From positions 2,311,015 to 2,375,014 of the forward strand of contig NW_024041484.1 in NCBI RefSeq assembly GCF_014851395.1: 64,000 nt of DNA, written 5' to 3'. Shown here in pieces: positions 37,264 through 48,759 of this stretch. Both the position numbers and the translations under genes were made by a program. The notes beneath the pieces were generated by a model. The model searched no databases and was not told the origin of the DNA. It worked only from the letters and a program-made list of their open reading frames with translations. The DNA is from Micropterus salmoides (Eukaryota; Chordata; Actinopteri; Centrarchiformes; Centrarchidae). Each line of letters starts with the position of its first letter. Position 1 is the stretch's first letter.

Positions 37264-38076
37264 GTAGGAACACAGCATTATCACCTTGTTATCACAGGAC
37301 ACTCTGTCAGACTCTCGTATTGCGCTTAGCATTTCACAAGCTGTTTATTATATTTGATGTGGTTTGATTGTTAATAATCCCTGTGGGAAAATTGGCCAGT
37401 GTATTCCTCACTTATTGGACTGAATACACAATAACAAATGCACAAGTGGTTATTAGATTCTTTGTTGCTAAAACCATCAGTTCAACTGCTGTCAGAGATG
37501 CCAGCACTGCTATGGCAACACTTTCATGTCTTTATGCTAGCTAGGGTAACCACCTTCTGACTCCAGCTCCATACTTAACACAGGCATAAGGTAGATGTCT
37601 TTTTCATCTTTATCTCAGAAGAAAGCAAATTAACATTTCCCAAAATTCCCAAAAAGCCTGCTCAACCATCAACCATTTTTCAGCCATTGCCGATGTACGA
37701 TGGCATCATCTATCGGCCCAACCCTGATCCTGATACAGTCGACCTATCTGATAAGACCATGATCTCAGTGCAGAGGTGCAGAACTTATGAGATCAGATTT
37801 GATTTGTTAAAATTTTATATCCTCTGTTTGAGGACTGGCCTGCTGAGAGCAAAACCAGCAGATATGTCGCTGTTGCTAGCTTTGCATCAAAGGTGCAAAG
37901 AAAATATTGTCTTAATTAGGAGAATGCATGTATCTGCAGAGCATTGACTTATTGCATTAATTATGGATCAAGCCCTGCAAGTTTGCACTGATTCTTTGCA
38001 GTTTGTAATCCCTTATAACTGACTGAACCAGGAAGTGTGTTGTAGTGTCAGGTGTGCTATTTATTTGGGTGACCAG

Positions 38077-38598
38077 TAGGGCTGGGCGATATGGCCAAAA
38101 ATGTTATCACGATAAAAACATTTCATATCATTCGATATCGATAATTATCATACTCTCTCTCAAATCAGTAGTTTTAAGGTGGATTTTTGCTTCCATGTAA
38201 AAAATCAAGAAACCAGATGGTTAATTATGTGGTTAAACTTTTCTTTATGGTCAGAATGTGACACTTGATGCCAAACAGTGGATCACTTCACTAGTCTGAG
38301 TTAAAACATTTAAAACTATTATCTTTTTCAACAAATTATTAGTTACATTTACATTTACTCATTTGGCAGACGCTTTTATCCAAAGCGACTTACATTTGAG
38401 GAACAACATACAAGCATCAACAGTTCAAATCTTTTTTCAGGCCTTTTTTTTCAACAGAAAAAATTAGGTGCTAATTTGTTTGTAACTCAAATAAACTAAA
38501 GCAAATATTTATTCACGATATATTGAACATTTATCATATTGTTATTGAGGAAAATTTTATTGCGATAATTATCATTATTGTTTTATTGCCCAGCCCTA
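38077..38598. mobile_element. hAT-type MITE, copy 1 (522 bp) with 8-bp target duplication
   Basis: Terminal inverted repeats TAGGGCTGGGCGATA... / ...GCCCAGCCCTA, flanked on both sides by the 8-bp direct repeat GTGACCAG (38,069-38,076 and 38,599-38,606). An 8-bp duplication is the hallmark of hAT-superfamily insertion. The interior is A+T-rich with ATCGATA/TATCACGATA words and no transposase. A SINE-tail fragment is nested at about 38,345-38,412. Confidence 0.9.
38345..38412 (-). repeat. SINE tail fragment nested in the MITE
   Basis: ACATTTACTCATTTGGCAGA, then CGCTTTTATCCAAAGCGACT and TACATTTGAGGAACAAC, is the reverse of a SINE tail. The corresponding part is missing from the sister MITE copy at 50,016-50,434. 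Confidence 0.65.
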
Positions 38599-38747
38599 GT
38601 GACCAGTGATCACTCTGAACAGTAGAACTCACTCAGTGCCTTAATGAGAGTAATTTATGACCCACATCAGATTATGTGTGCAAATCAAATAGCAATAATA
38701 TTATTATTATTATTATTATTAAAAGACTAATAATAACTTCTGAGATG

Positions 38748-39212
38748 GACTTGCGACCTGTTCAGGGTGTACCCCGCCTTTCGCCCGATGTAAGCTAGCA
38801 GAATCAGCTCATAACTAAAAATGACGAAGCGAAACTTTTAATTCCATTTAGACGTCCTTTAGTGAGTAAACAAAAGGCCAAAAAAACATACATATAGCGT
38901 GTGCTAAACAAGAGTTATAGCATTGCTTCCGGCCACACACTGACGTCATCACCTCACATACTCCCTTTCCTAGAGCCTCCTGGGTAATGAAGTCCCTTTT
39001 TTATGAACTTACTTTATTAACTCCAAATGAAATGAAATGCAGTTCTCCTTTTAACTGCATATTTAACAGATTAACAGTTTTATGAATATGAATGTTATAT
39101 CTTAACTTATTAATCCTTACAAATAATATGTTCCCAAAAAATAAATTCTCAACAGGGATTAACTCCAGCCCCCCGCGACCCTGTAAGCGGTTGACGATGG
39201 ATGGATGGATGA
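38748..39212 (+). repeat. RTE-tailed repeat split by about 355 bp
   Basis: The left piece GCGACCTGTTCAGGGTGTAC, then CCCGCCTTTCGCCCGATG (to about 38,800), and the right piece GGGATTAACTCCAGCCCCCC, then GCGACCCTGTAAGCGG and GATGGATGGATGG (about 39,157-39,210), are consecutive in the intact copy at 10,425-10,520. The intervening 355 bp is A+T-rich, contains a TGACGTCA palindrome near 38,941, and has no obvious inverted ends. Confidence 0.6.
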
Positions 39213-39711
39213 TAGTAATTTTTTTTATTCCCCAGGGGAATTTGTTAAGGAGTGGAATAAACTGAACTGTTATTGTCATCAACTCTCATCCATATAAGTT
39301 TTAGTGAAAATGAAATTGAGAACATCTCATGCAGTGTTATTAATAACTGAAATGCAGGTAATTGGTAGTCCTGGAAGTTTATAAGCTCCTGATGTTATGT
39401 TAGTGTTTTACACCTGGCAACAGTTTCTCAACACTGACAGGAGGAGGCCGCAGGATGTAACATTAAATGTTCAGTGACTGAAGGTCTTGAGAGGACTACG
39501 TTCTTCCATAAAGGCCCTTTCCGAAAAGAAGCAATTTGTTCAACTACCTTGACAACGTTGTGCCTGTGCGCTCGCCGAGCGATGCTCAATGCAGCAACAA
39601 ACTGCCGTGGCGTGGCGCAAGCCATTGAAAATAATGGGTTTCATTGCGCAGCGGTGTTGTCGTTGCATTGGGTCTGAAAGGTTACATGCTGCTTTGTTTG
39701 TTTACGTACTG

Positions 39712-40890
39712 AAAGCTCGACTCTGAGAGCACCCTACAGGACTGTTTTGCTCAAACAGACTGGGATGTGTTGGCAGTCAGCATATAGGATTACGATGAGC
39801 ATGTGACTGGGTACATCAGCACCTGTGTTGACAACATCGTGCCCACACAACAAGTCAGGAAGTTCCCCAACCAGAAGCCCTGGACAGTAAACATAAACAG
39901 TCAGGTGCGCCACACGCTCCGTGCTCACTCTCTTGCACGTAGATCTGGCAATGAGACGGAGTACAAAGCTGCAAAGTACTGAATGAGCTACTATTCTTCT
40001 GCTTCAGCTGATGTTCTCTCCTCTCCCTCAGCCAGAACACTGTACCTTCCTGCAGCAACTATCAGTCCCCTACCCAAAAATAACCCTATCATAATGAAGT
40101 GCTTTGAGTGAGTGGTGCTGGCTCACATTCAGAGCACAATACCGAACACCCTGGACCCAATGCAGTATGCCCAAACAAAGACTCCTACATCAGGATGCTC
40201 GTTGTTGGCTTCAGCTCTACTTTTAATACAAGCCATCACCCACAAACTCACCCACAAGCTGTCTGCACTTGGACTGCACCCCACACTCTGCGACTGGCTC
40301 CTGGACTTTCTGACTGGCAGGCCCCAGTCAGTCAGGATCGGCAACAGAACCTCAGCCACCTTTATAACGAACACTGGCTCTCCACAGGGATGCGTCCTCA
40401 GCCCCATCCTCTACATGCTGTTCACTCATGACTGTGCTCCCACAAGGACAACATCGTACTGAAGTTTGCGGACAACACCGAAGTGATAGGACGTATTAAT
40501 GGCGAGGAGGAAGCGGCCTACGGGAGGGAGGTGGCCAGCCTGGTGGCATGGTGTGAGGACAACATCCTCAGTACTGACAAGACGAAGGAGATAATTGTAG
40601 ACATGAGGAAGGAGAGGAGATCTCATCAGCCACTGTTCATCTGGGAGCTTGAGGTAGAAAGGGTGAGCAGCCTTAAATATCTGGGCGTCCACATCACAGC
40701 AAGGACCTCACTTCGACAATGAACGCCACACCTCTGGTCAAGAAGGCTCAAAAGCGGCTGTACTTCCTGAGGAGACTGAGGAAGTTCGGTATGTCACCTT
40801 AGATCCTCAGCCACTTCTACAGGTCCACTGTTGAGAGCTTTCTGACCAGCTGCACCACCGTGTGGTATGGCAGCACTACTGTTATGGACA
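39712..40890 (+). mobile_element. CR1/L2-group LINE relic
   Basis: Pieces of ORF2 in several frames: QVRKFPNQKPWTVNINSQVR (about 39,853-39,912), the RT stretch YIRMLVVGFSSTFNT (motif A), SPQGCVLSPILYMLFTHDC (motif B, about 40,379-40,435), KFADNTEVIGRINGEEEAA (motif C), VSSLKYLGVHIT, and a C-terminal KKAQKRLYFLRRLRKFGMS. A deletion has joined the linker region to the RT. Two catalytic aspartates are lost: VDYSSAFN-type motif A has G (VVGFSSTFN) and FADD reads FADN. It ends abruptly near 40,890 with no 3' UTR. Confidence 0.85.
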
Positions 40891-40892
40891 GC

Positions 40893-41125
40893 AAATGGAA
40901 GTCAGGATGTTTTTCAATATAAAAGACCCAGAAAGTAACTGTATCTTCACAGGGAACAGGATGATGCTATTCAAAATAAAAGACCCATAGAGTAAGTGAA
41001 CCGTAACAGGAATCTCATGATGGTGTGTTTTTCAAAATATATGCCCCTAGCGGTCACTGTATGGATGTATTAACACGAAACAAATGTATATTATTTTCAA
41101 AATATAAGCCCAACTATATCGTATA
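40893..41125 (+). repeat. Degenerate tandem repeat (units of about 57-65 bp)
   Basis: Four spaced copies of TTCAAAATAWAAGACCC-like words at 40,913, 40,970, 41,031 and 41,096, with GGATGATG/CATGATGG-like sequence between the first ones. Starts where the LINE relic stops. Confidence 0.55.
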
Positions 41126-41165
41126 GTAGAAACACATGTATGCATACATGTGTCCCAGCAGGCAC

Positions 41166-41187
41166 CTACACACACACACACACACCC
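41166..41187. repeat. (CA)n microsatellite
   Basis: About ten CA units after TGTCCCAGCAGGCACCTACA. Confidence 0.85.
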
Positions 41188-41609
41188 TTTGTCACAGCTA
41201 ATTGATTAGCACTAATTAGGTCCATGCTGGCCTCCCTCTGTGTAGTTGAAGCAGTTTATCACAACATGTGGAAAAACGGACCACGGCAAAGTTAGTTTCA
41301 AGTTGGATTTTAGTTTTACTTTGGATGTTTGATAGATGTCTGATATCAACTTAAAACTAGATTCTCTACAGTGCAAAGCACCATCCCCTCGCGGAAATAT
41401 TACAGTAAAGTGTGGAATTTGTGACACAATGAAATAAACGATAGAGCATAATTGTTAACGATGGACATTTTTCTATCGTTAAACAATATATATTGTCATA
41501 TCACACGGCCCTATATATATGTTCCTCTTACTTAAGTTTTCATCATATTAATGCCTTTAAGCCATATGAACTGCTACAAAGATATAGTACATTAAGTGTA
41601 GTCTTGAGT

Positions 41610-41613
<4 letters not shown>

Positions 41614-41655
<42 letters not shown>
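41614..41655. repeat. (AT)n microsatellite
   Basis: About 20 AT units, then AAAAAACACACACACA. The sequence is self-complementary and prone to length change. Confidence 0.9.
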
Positions 41656-41659
<4 letters not shown>

Positions 41660-41689
41660 CACACACACAGTGTAATTTCAACTTAACGT

Positions 41690-41900
41690 TATACTTAATA
41701 CACTCATGTACAGTTCCTCCTCCAGGTTGTGGACTGCATTAGACATGCCAGTGTGCTGACATGTGCTGCTTCTAGCCGCCTGCTCTGTAGAGCAACACTA
41801 GTTACTAGTTATTGTTATGAATATTGTTTAACTTTGTTCAAGTTGAGAAATGCACTAGTCATGTCGCAGATTCAACACTTGAGGAGGGGATGAGGCTTTG
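41690..41900 (+). repeat. Repeat family X, copy 4 (fragment)
   Basis: AGTTCCTCCTCCAGGTTGTG, CCAGTGTGCTGACATGTGCT and TTTGTTCAAGTTGAGAAATG match consecutive parts of the right half of copy 3 (about 60,351-61,690). The left half and the terminal AATCGTGCAGCCC are missing here. Confidence 0.55.
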
Positions 41901-42626
41901 CACTGCGGTAAAGTTAGTTTTACGTTGGATATTGGACATTTAGCTTACTTTCTAGTTCACCAAGACATGCTGCTGTTGTGATGTTAGCAGAACAGCAGCA
42001 GGAGAGTTGTATCGCTCTCTGGAGCTGCTGTTCTGCTCTGGGACCGTCTCGTCCTCTCATGTTTACTTTGCAGCAGCGGGTAGTGACAGCTTGCTAACCC
42101 ACAACCTAGCTAACAGTAATTACAGTTACATTACTTTCTGTGTCGTTGTTCACTCTATATCATGATATTTGTCCTGCCGAGTTCATCAAATTTCATTGGA
42201 TTTACAAAATATGTTCTATATTGGGATATATACCGTTATTGGGAATATGACATGATCTAAATCAGAATATGAGATTTTAGTCATCATATTGCACAGCTCT
42301 AGTCTTTAGTAAGTACAGTGTGTACAGGACTTTTTCTTCTACTATTTTCTCAACAAAAGAAACAAGGAGCAATAATGTTGGAAACTGGGAAAATCTGTTA
42401 CTTAAGCCCTGTTTGGATGGGATTTCTCTTGAACAGGGAAGGTGATTTTATTATTGCATGTGGAAGAGATTTTGTTCCCAATATAATCCCCAAAATATCG
42501 AACAGTCCAAATAAAAAAGTTACCGGGCATCATAAAATGTTACTTTGCAATGCAGAAAGTTGTGTCTTGTAAATGTCCCTGTATGTCTGTGAGAATAACT
42601 TTACAATGGTTTATGCGTTGTCTTAG

Positions 42627-42745
42627 ATCCATCTGAAGAAAAACAAAGCCTTCAGGCGTTTTAAGAAACTACAGGAAGCCCGACCAGAGTTCAACAACCA
42701 AAAGCTTGAGGACTTGCTTCAACTCCCCATTCAACGGATTGATCA
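42627..42745 (+). CDS. arhgef39: ARHGEF39 exon 5
   Basis: Acceptor GTTGTCTTAG, donor CA|GTAAGA. Phase 0 in, phase 2 out. 39 codons (residues 123-161) plus CA of codon 162, which would become Gln with a G or A in the next exon. The translation IHLKKNKAFRRFKKLQEARP, then EFNNQKLEDLLQLPIQRID, contains DH conserved region 3 (LxDLLxLPIQRI), the helix that contacts switch regions of the Rho GTPase and is the best diagnostic of the fold. LKKNK.FRRF..LQE.RPEF is an ARHGEF39-like signature. I found no convincing continuation (expected to begin with Tyr) in the remaining 21 kb, so the DH end and PH domain are either beyond the window or absent. Confidence 0.9.
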
Positions 42746-44940
42746 GTAAGATTTCTGCCTTCTGTTTACATCAACTTGTACACTGGTGACTACATAAACT
42801 TAGTGTTACACCACAGGTTGGGTTGGTATGAGTTAAGTCCCCTGACCCACTCCCCACCTAAGTTATTAACTAAAGATTTCAACCCAATAAGCCCCTTTTC
42901 CACTGCACAGTACGCCTCGACTCTACTCGGTTTGGCCGTGTTCCATTTTCCATTGCAGATGGTATAAAAATTGTAAAATATAAAACTTTCTGCTGCTGGC
43001 CTGTCAGGTGCGCACAATAATGACGCAGTGAATAGTGACTATTCTCTCTGACCAATCAGCAGTCTGCTGTGTTTTTAGTATCGCCTCAGCTCGCTTGGAA
43101 CCTCGACGGAAGCAGATACAAACTAACTCAGAAACATTTTGAGTTTATGAGCTGGAGGATGAAGTCAGGTGACCTTTGTCTCGATGGTAACAATAATAAA
43201 CACAACACTTTGAAACAGTCGCAGTTTTGCATACAATGCATATTAACAATCTATCAATGTTTACAAAACGCCTCTGCATAATCTGTTCATGACTTGATAG
43301 TCTTTAATAAGAAGCACTTTAATAAAGCTGTGATCTGTGTGGAAAGCCCACTCCCTCATACACATCAAATATTTATCATATACAGCTGATTTCAGGTGCA
43401 CTGGGTCATCGAAAATGGCCAGCAGCAAACTTATGAAGGTGCACAGAGTTGTGTCATACTCACCACTCTGCTACTCTGAGTTTCTTTTTGTTTTCTATCT
43501 TTATTTTTATTTTATTTTTTTTTACAGAAATACAGTTCTTACTTACTAAATAACTCTAACTCTACACGGGGACACACACACATATATATATTCCATGTAG
43601 TAACTACATTAGCACAGTTGTTTTCTATATACAGTTCAGAGAACCTCAAAGGTATTTGCCAAAACACAGGGAAGGAACAGATCATCACAAATTGCTCATC
43701 TCTTACACTGTAAGAGGGTGTAAGCTTTCAATTAACTACCAGAAATTTTTTCTAACACATCTTCAGTTTTATGTATTTAATTGATGCTCAAGTTGTATAA
43801 AAAAAATCAATTTTTTTACTTGCAGTTTAGAGAAATCTCCAAACTGGGTGTTTGTGGTGGTGAGATGGTGGTGCTGTTCCACCACTGTGAGCACTGCTGT
43901 AGATGGGTCACAGATTTCACGCTTGAGTTCTGTGTTTGCTGTTTAGTTGTTTTCCTTTCACCAGTCACCCGCTGCACTGCACCATGTGTAGTCTCTGTGA
44001 CAGATGTAATTATTATTATTTGATGTAGCGGCCATGTAAGTACTCAGACTTTCCAGAAACTGTCAAAATCAATTTTGTTAAGCACCAGTTTTGTTTGGTT
44101 GTTTGGTAATTTCATGCGGTCTTGATTTTGCTTGTTAATTAGTGGAATACGAGGAGGAATGGGCAGAAACGATATCATGACAGTGGTTTATGTTAATTAG
44201 GCCCTTTCATCTTCTCATCTCACCAGATGTACAGTCGAGCACTCGCAATGTTATCTATCATGCAAGACAGAAGTTGTCTCTGCTATGAGCTGACCCTTCA
44301 CCTTCACATCTGAGACAGATATATCACACTGGATATCTCATTTATGTTCACTCTCTCCTCTGCAACAAAGAATTACCTTCTGTTTATTGTCTAACTGTTC
44401 CCATACTTCTGGGATAATGTGGAACTCTGGAATGTAGCTTTCGAAGCCTTGGAAAATGATAGGGATGCAGCAATCCAACCTTTTCTCTCGCTGTTGGGGT
44501 TTTCAACATATGGTCAGGTTTGGTTTATAGCTGAACATCAAAGATATTCTAGAAATATTAATAAAACTATTAATAATTCAAAATTATTAATTATAATTAA
44601 TAAATACGGGGTGACAACCTGGAATCAGGGCCAATATTCAAATATGAGCCAAATATGATCAGTCTAAAAGAGAGTTTGTCCACCTGTAGATGGTAAACAG
44701 ATAAGGGTGAGTCCGTACACTGGCCGTGGCAACAAACTCTTACTGCAACATTATACACAAATAATCACAGGCAATAACTTCTTAAAATTATAATAGGATT
44801 TATTCAACTTAAGCACAGATCAATGATCAACAACTTTAGCAAGTAAATCACTATTAATCACTATCATTTAAGCAAAATGAAATAAAGCCAATAAGCAAAT
44901 CATACAAAAACATACAATAATCTAGCAAGCGTGTGTGTGT

Positions 44941-44984
<44 letters not shown>

Positions 44985-46460
44985 GTTTTGGAATCAAGAT
45001 GGCGGTTCAAACCATGTGAATCACTCTCTCCTGAACTAAAAAAAATTGGAGACCTCCGATGCTAGTCTGCTGTGGGTCACAGGTCTGGTTAGCTTCAGAG
45101 ATCACGTGGTGTGCATGTGTGGGTAGTAAGCAGACGGAGGAGAGAAAGGCACAGAGAAAAGCTGTATACATACAATATACCACAGGGCTCTACAGTGTGA
45201 CCATTTTGCTACATGAAGCTTGTACAAGTTAAAATAACAAAGTTATAGAACTATCTGCTGCCCAGACATACGAAAGCCTCTTACGTGTCGCTTTTGGTAG
45301 CGAGTAGGTAGGAAAAAGAAGAAAACAGAGTAGCTCGTCCAGAGAGTAAAATGTGTATTCAGGAACAAAGAAAGTACAGCACTGAGAAAGTTGTGTCTCC
45401 CATCACCGCTTGCACAGTTGTGGAAAAGACAATGTTCTGTCTGTGCTCAGGTCTACTTACATGAAGGATTACAAGCGCAGCCAATAGCTGCTCTGCTTTT
45501 AGTTCTGACTCACTATTTCGCACATAGGTGTGAAACGGGCTTTGGCGCCTGTTTTACAGTCCATTGTTTGAAATAACTCCAATTCAGGCTTTTAGGAATT
45601 CAGCAGGCCGGGGTCAGGCCTGTAGGATGTCAGGGCCATTCTTTGTTCTACGAGACTGTGAGGCCCAACAAGGCCAGATGTGGGTTTCCCTTTTGATCAC
45701 AGGATAGATAGTTTGATTCACAGGTCCAACATGTCCAAGTGTCCTTTGGCAAAAGTAAACATCATACTGCTCGTGATGGTCAGCCCAGCCCCGTGCATGG
45801 TAACTCGCTGCCATCAGTGTGTGAATGAGAGGAAAATTATGAAGTGCTTTGGATGTACACTGTCTATAAATCCAGCATGTATCATGTATTACCATTTACA
45901 TACACAAGGACAATAGCAAATACCAATCTAATACCAATGCTCTTTTTTATAAATCTGTAGCAAGGAGTCATTTTTAAGTACGGTGGGCATTTTGTCATTT
46001 CATTAGGTTAATTAAAACTGTTGGCTGGTATTTATTTTTTTAACTCTACAGTTCATGTAATTTGCTCTCAATGCTGTAGGGATTTGCTGTAATGGAAAGT
46101 AGGGGTCACATCTTGGCAGCTGGCGTACTAAAGGCAAACAGAAAATGGATTGGGCTTTGTATAGCTGATACGATCAAAGAATGCCTGGATCAGACCCTAT
46201 CCCCATCCTGTGTATTGGCTTGGGTCATCACCACACACTAGTAGCTGGAATGGTGTTCATCCCTCTAACAGAGTTGCTGCTTCAATGCATTACATAACCG
46301 CAAAAAGGGTACGATTTCATTTAATAATAAAAAAAAATGCTGTGTGTCTGTGGCACTGTTGTCTCTGTGTGCACTACAGTCTGCTCATAATCCACGCCCA
46401 CACTGGGTTCTCATAAATGCCCCTAAAACCAGAAAAAATATTTATGGGCAGTGTGTGAGT
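42746..46460. other. Intron or downstream DNA, no exon found
   Basis: Acceptor-like sites at about 43,527 (TTTTTTACAG) and 43,805 (TTTTACTTGCAG) were translated in the required phase and do not read as DH sequence. A (GT)n tract lies at 44,937-44,982. The segment from about 44,600 to 45,620 has LTR-like pieces (GGATTTATTCAACTTAAGCA; a G+C-richer centre) but no paired ends that I could fix. Confidence 0.35.
44937..44982. repeat. (GT)n microsatellite
   Basis: GT repeated with one TA interruption. Confidence 0.9.
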
Positions 46461-46466
46461 AATGTT

Positions 46467-46542
46467 TAAGACAACAACCTACCGTACCCCCCCCTCCCTG
46501 CTCCGCTGCTGATACTTCAAAACCGGAGCACCGAGAGAAATG

Positions 46543-46586
<44 letters not shown>

Positions 46587-47232
46587 ACTGAGACACAGAT
46601 GTGTAGTAGGCCGCAGAAGCAGTAAGACTGAAGAACGTTGGTTAACGTTAGCTGTATCAGTGCCTTTTGTTGTTCAACATGTTCAACTTTTCATAAAGCC
46701 GATGTGCTTGTCAGTCCCTTTTTGTCAACCGACCAATCACAGCAAACTTTCAAATATTGAACTATATGATTGACAAGTCATTGACAAATTAGAGACCAGT
46801 GTAGAGCATTTTTCTTGCACAAGGATTTAATGAATAAAACAACCCACAGAAACGAAACTGCTGTAAATGGATTTAATATTCAACTTGTTGTAAAATAGTA
46901 AACTATTATATGAAACCATAATGAATACAGAAATTAATATATTAACAGTGTACTATTAACATAACATACTTTTTAATTTAATGTTATAATGTTATACTAC
47001 ATTTATACTAGTCTTACAGTGTGGCAAATCAGTATTTTTGGACTAGTGGCAAAAAAAACAGTATTCTTCTTATGTATGTTTAACTTTGTTTGAGCTGAGA
47101 AATGCACATTTCAAATGGCAGTATTTCTAAATGGCAGTATTTTCCTTTATAAGCAAGCTAGTAGAATCATAGTACAATTTCTTCCATTCTATCGCAATAT
47201 GACTTTTTCTCCTAATCGTGCAGCCCTAATTA
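46467..47232 (+). mobile_element. Repeat family X, copy 2
   Basis: Starts with ACAACAACCTACCGTACC and ends with CTAATCGTGCAGCCCTAAT. Between them it shares ordered blocks with copy 3 at 59,760: GAGCACCGAGAGAAATGCC, GTGCCTTTTGTTGTTCAACA, AAAGCCGATGTGCTTGTC, AATTAGAGACCAGTGTAGAG and CAACCCACAGAAACGAAACT. Contains a (GT)n tract (46,543-46,583) not present in copy 3. No protein is encoded. Confidence 0.75.
46543..46583. repeat. (GT)n microsatellite
   Basis: About 20 TG units inside family-X copy 2. Confidence 0.9.
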
Positions 47233-47291
47233 ATAATGTTGACTTGAGGTGTGAATGAGTAACAACCATTCACTTACCTCTTGTTTGCATT

Positions 47292-47922
47292 AAGGGTGCA
47301 GCTAACGATGATTTTAGTGCTTGAAGCTTCTACAGATTATTTCAACAATTCATCAATGCATTGTTTAAGAAGTACTTTTGCTTGGCGGCGGCGCTCCTCC
47401 TTCCCCCCACGGTAGCGGGATCAGCTGTGTACGTTGATGGATGATATTTATTTGTCCTTTCAGAAATTCATAGTGTGTCAAACAGCAAACATCAGATCAA
47501 CAGACCAACAACCAGACAACTGCTTTACCAACACAAGTTATACTAAGGTGGTCCGCTGGCAGAACACCGGGTGCTTTCTGATCAGGTGCCGTCGTGCTGT
47601 TGGTAACTCAGGCGACACAAGTTTCGTTTTACGGTGGATGGACTGTGACATTACAGAGTTGTTGTTTTCTTTTAGCTTGAAATAATCCCATACTTTGGAT
47701 ACTTTGTTTTTTGTCCCTCACTCTTTTCTTTCTTTCCTCTACTTTGCAAACAGCGCCATCATAATCACACTGTGTTCACACAGCTTAAGTGCGAAATGTG
47801 ACAATAATAAATGTCTGTGCGAAACAGTGTACTGTATAGTTATATGGATTAAACGAAGCCTCGATACAAAGAATTTGCGTCGATGCATTTTAGTAATCGA
47901 TTTAATCGATGAATTGCAGGAG
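47292..47922. repeat. Possible DNA-element relic with ATCGAT-rich end
   Basis: Left AGGGTGCAGCTAACGATGAT and right TAGTAATCGATTTAATCGAT, then GAATTGCAG, resemble the two ends of common fish elements whose termini read GGGTGCAACTAACGATTA. The interior contains GCTTTCTGATCAGGTGC and a CGGCGGCG patch. No target duplication confirmed. Confidence 0.45.
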
Positions 47923-47929
47923 TACAGCT

Positions 47930-48430
47930 CAATCCTTGGACATTGACTTCCACCATGCTACCGGAGTTCACTTATCCAACCAGACTGTTGAGAATTGCAT
48001 TATCTACAATAATACATGTTTATTTTTGTTTAAAAGGGGCACCATGTCCGAAAACAAAAGTGTTGTAATTTGTACTGAGTTGTAATTTCTCAATACATTG
48101 ATCCTAGTTCCTGCTTTTGAAGAGACGCATACAAAGACTTTGTAATATGTGAAAACATTTATTTGTAGCTAAATGTCTTTACAAGGGAATAGAGTAAATA
48201 AATGAGGTATTAAAATGATTATATTGCAAGAAATCAAGATCAAACTGATGCAAGAAATGGATGTTTACAAGGCAAGTTAAGGAGTGAAAGTGATTTCAAG
48301 TGTCAGGGAAACGAAGGAATGCTCCAAGACCTAAATCTAAGCTTCAGAGATATCTGACATCAACTCTTATCACAGAAGATGGAAGTTTTGCCTTCTTTTG
48401 CTGGGTAGTCTTAGCAAATATCTGTCTGGA
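47930..48430. other. No gene recognised
   Basis: A+T-rich stretch between two repeats. Nothing named. Confidence 0.35.
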
Positions 48431-48436
48431 GGGCGG

Positions 48437-48745
48437 GTCTATTTCAAGTAGCTGGCTATTTAAAAACGCTATATTATTCTTTGTGTGGTTCATCGACGGT
48501 GATAAATTATCCAAAAGTCCAGCGAGGTGCGGACAACTCTGCACAACACCAGTGAAGCTGGGCCTCCGCTCGTCTCTTCAGCAACTGTTCCTCTTTTGCT
48601 ACTACACATACACGCTACGTCTACACATGCGCACTGACGCCCCAGGGTTAGGGTTACAAATTTGAATTTATTCACGCACTTTAAAAACATTTATTGAAAG
48701 TTTTTTTCTTCTATTTACAGCATTAATCATTGAAATGTATATTGT
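48437..48745 (+). repeat. Repeat Y, copy 2
   Basis: Same block order and orientation as copy 1 at 34,690-35,005, with a few small insertions (TTCATCGACG between TGTGTGG and GTGATAAATTATCC). Confidence 0.75.
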
Positions 48746-48759
48746 ACACACGCACAGTA

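Larger units (their letters stand above)
37264..42626 (+). other. Intron 4 (5.4 kb)
   Basis: GTAGGA start and GCGTTGTCTTAG end. Contains a hAT-type MITE with target duplication, a split SINE/RTE-tail repeat, a LINE relic, a degenerate tandem array, an AT microsatellite and a piece of family X. An open frame at 37,687-37,947 has no recognisable protein features and is not annotated. Confidence 0.5.

Noticed and set aside
37687..37947. An 86-codon frame in intron 4
   Set aside because: No domain signature, no matching splice signals in the gene's phase, and composition like the intron.
41493..41675. Frame with a poly Ile-Tyr end
   Set aside because: Produced by the (AT)n microsatellite.
43527..43575. 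Possible exon 6 after TTTTTTACAG with YSSYLL
   Set aside because: The residues that look right are in the wrong phase for the CA overhang, and the sequence after them runs into a simple repeat.
43800..44023. Possible exon 6 after TTTTACTTGCAG
   Set aside because: In the phase needed after exon 5 it reads HLEKSPNWVFVVVRWW, which is unlike the Tyr-led DH helix expected. The other frame is cysteine-rich and unlike it too.
46540..46773. Plus-strand frame with a poly-Cys/Val start
   Set aside because: Produced by a (GT)n microsatellite inside repeat family X.
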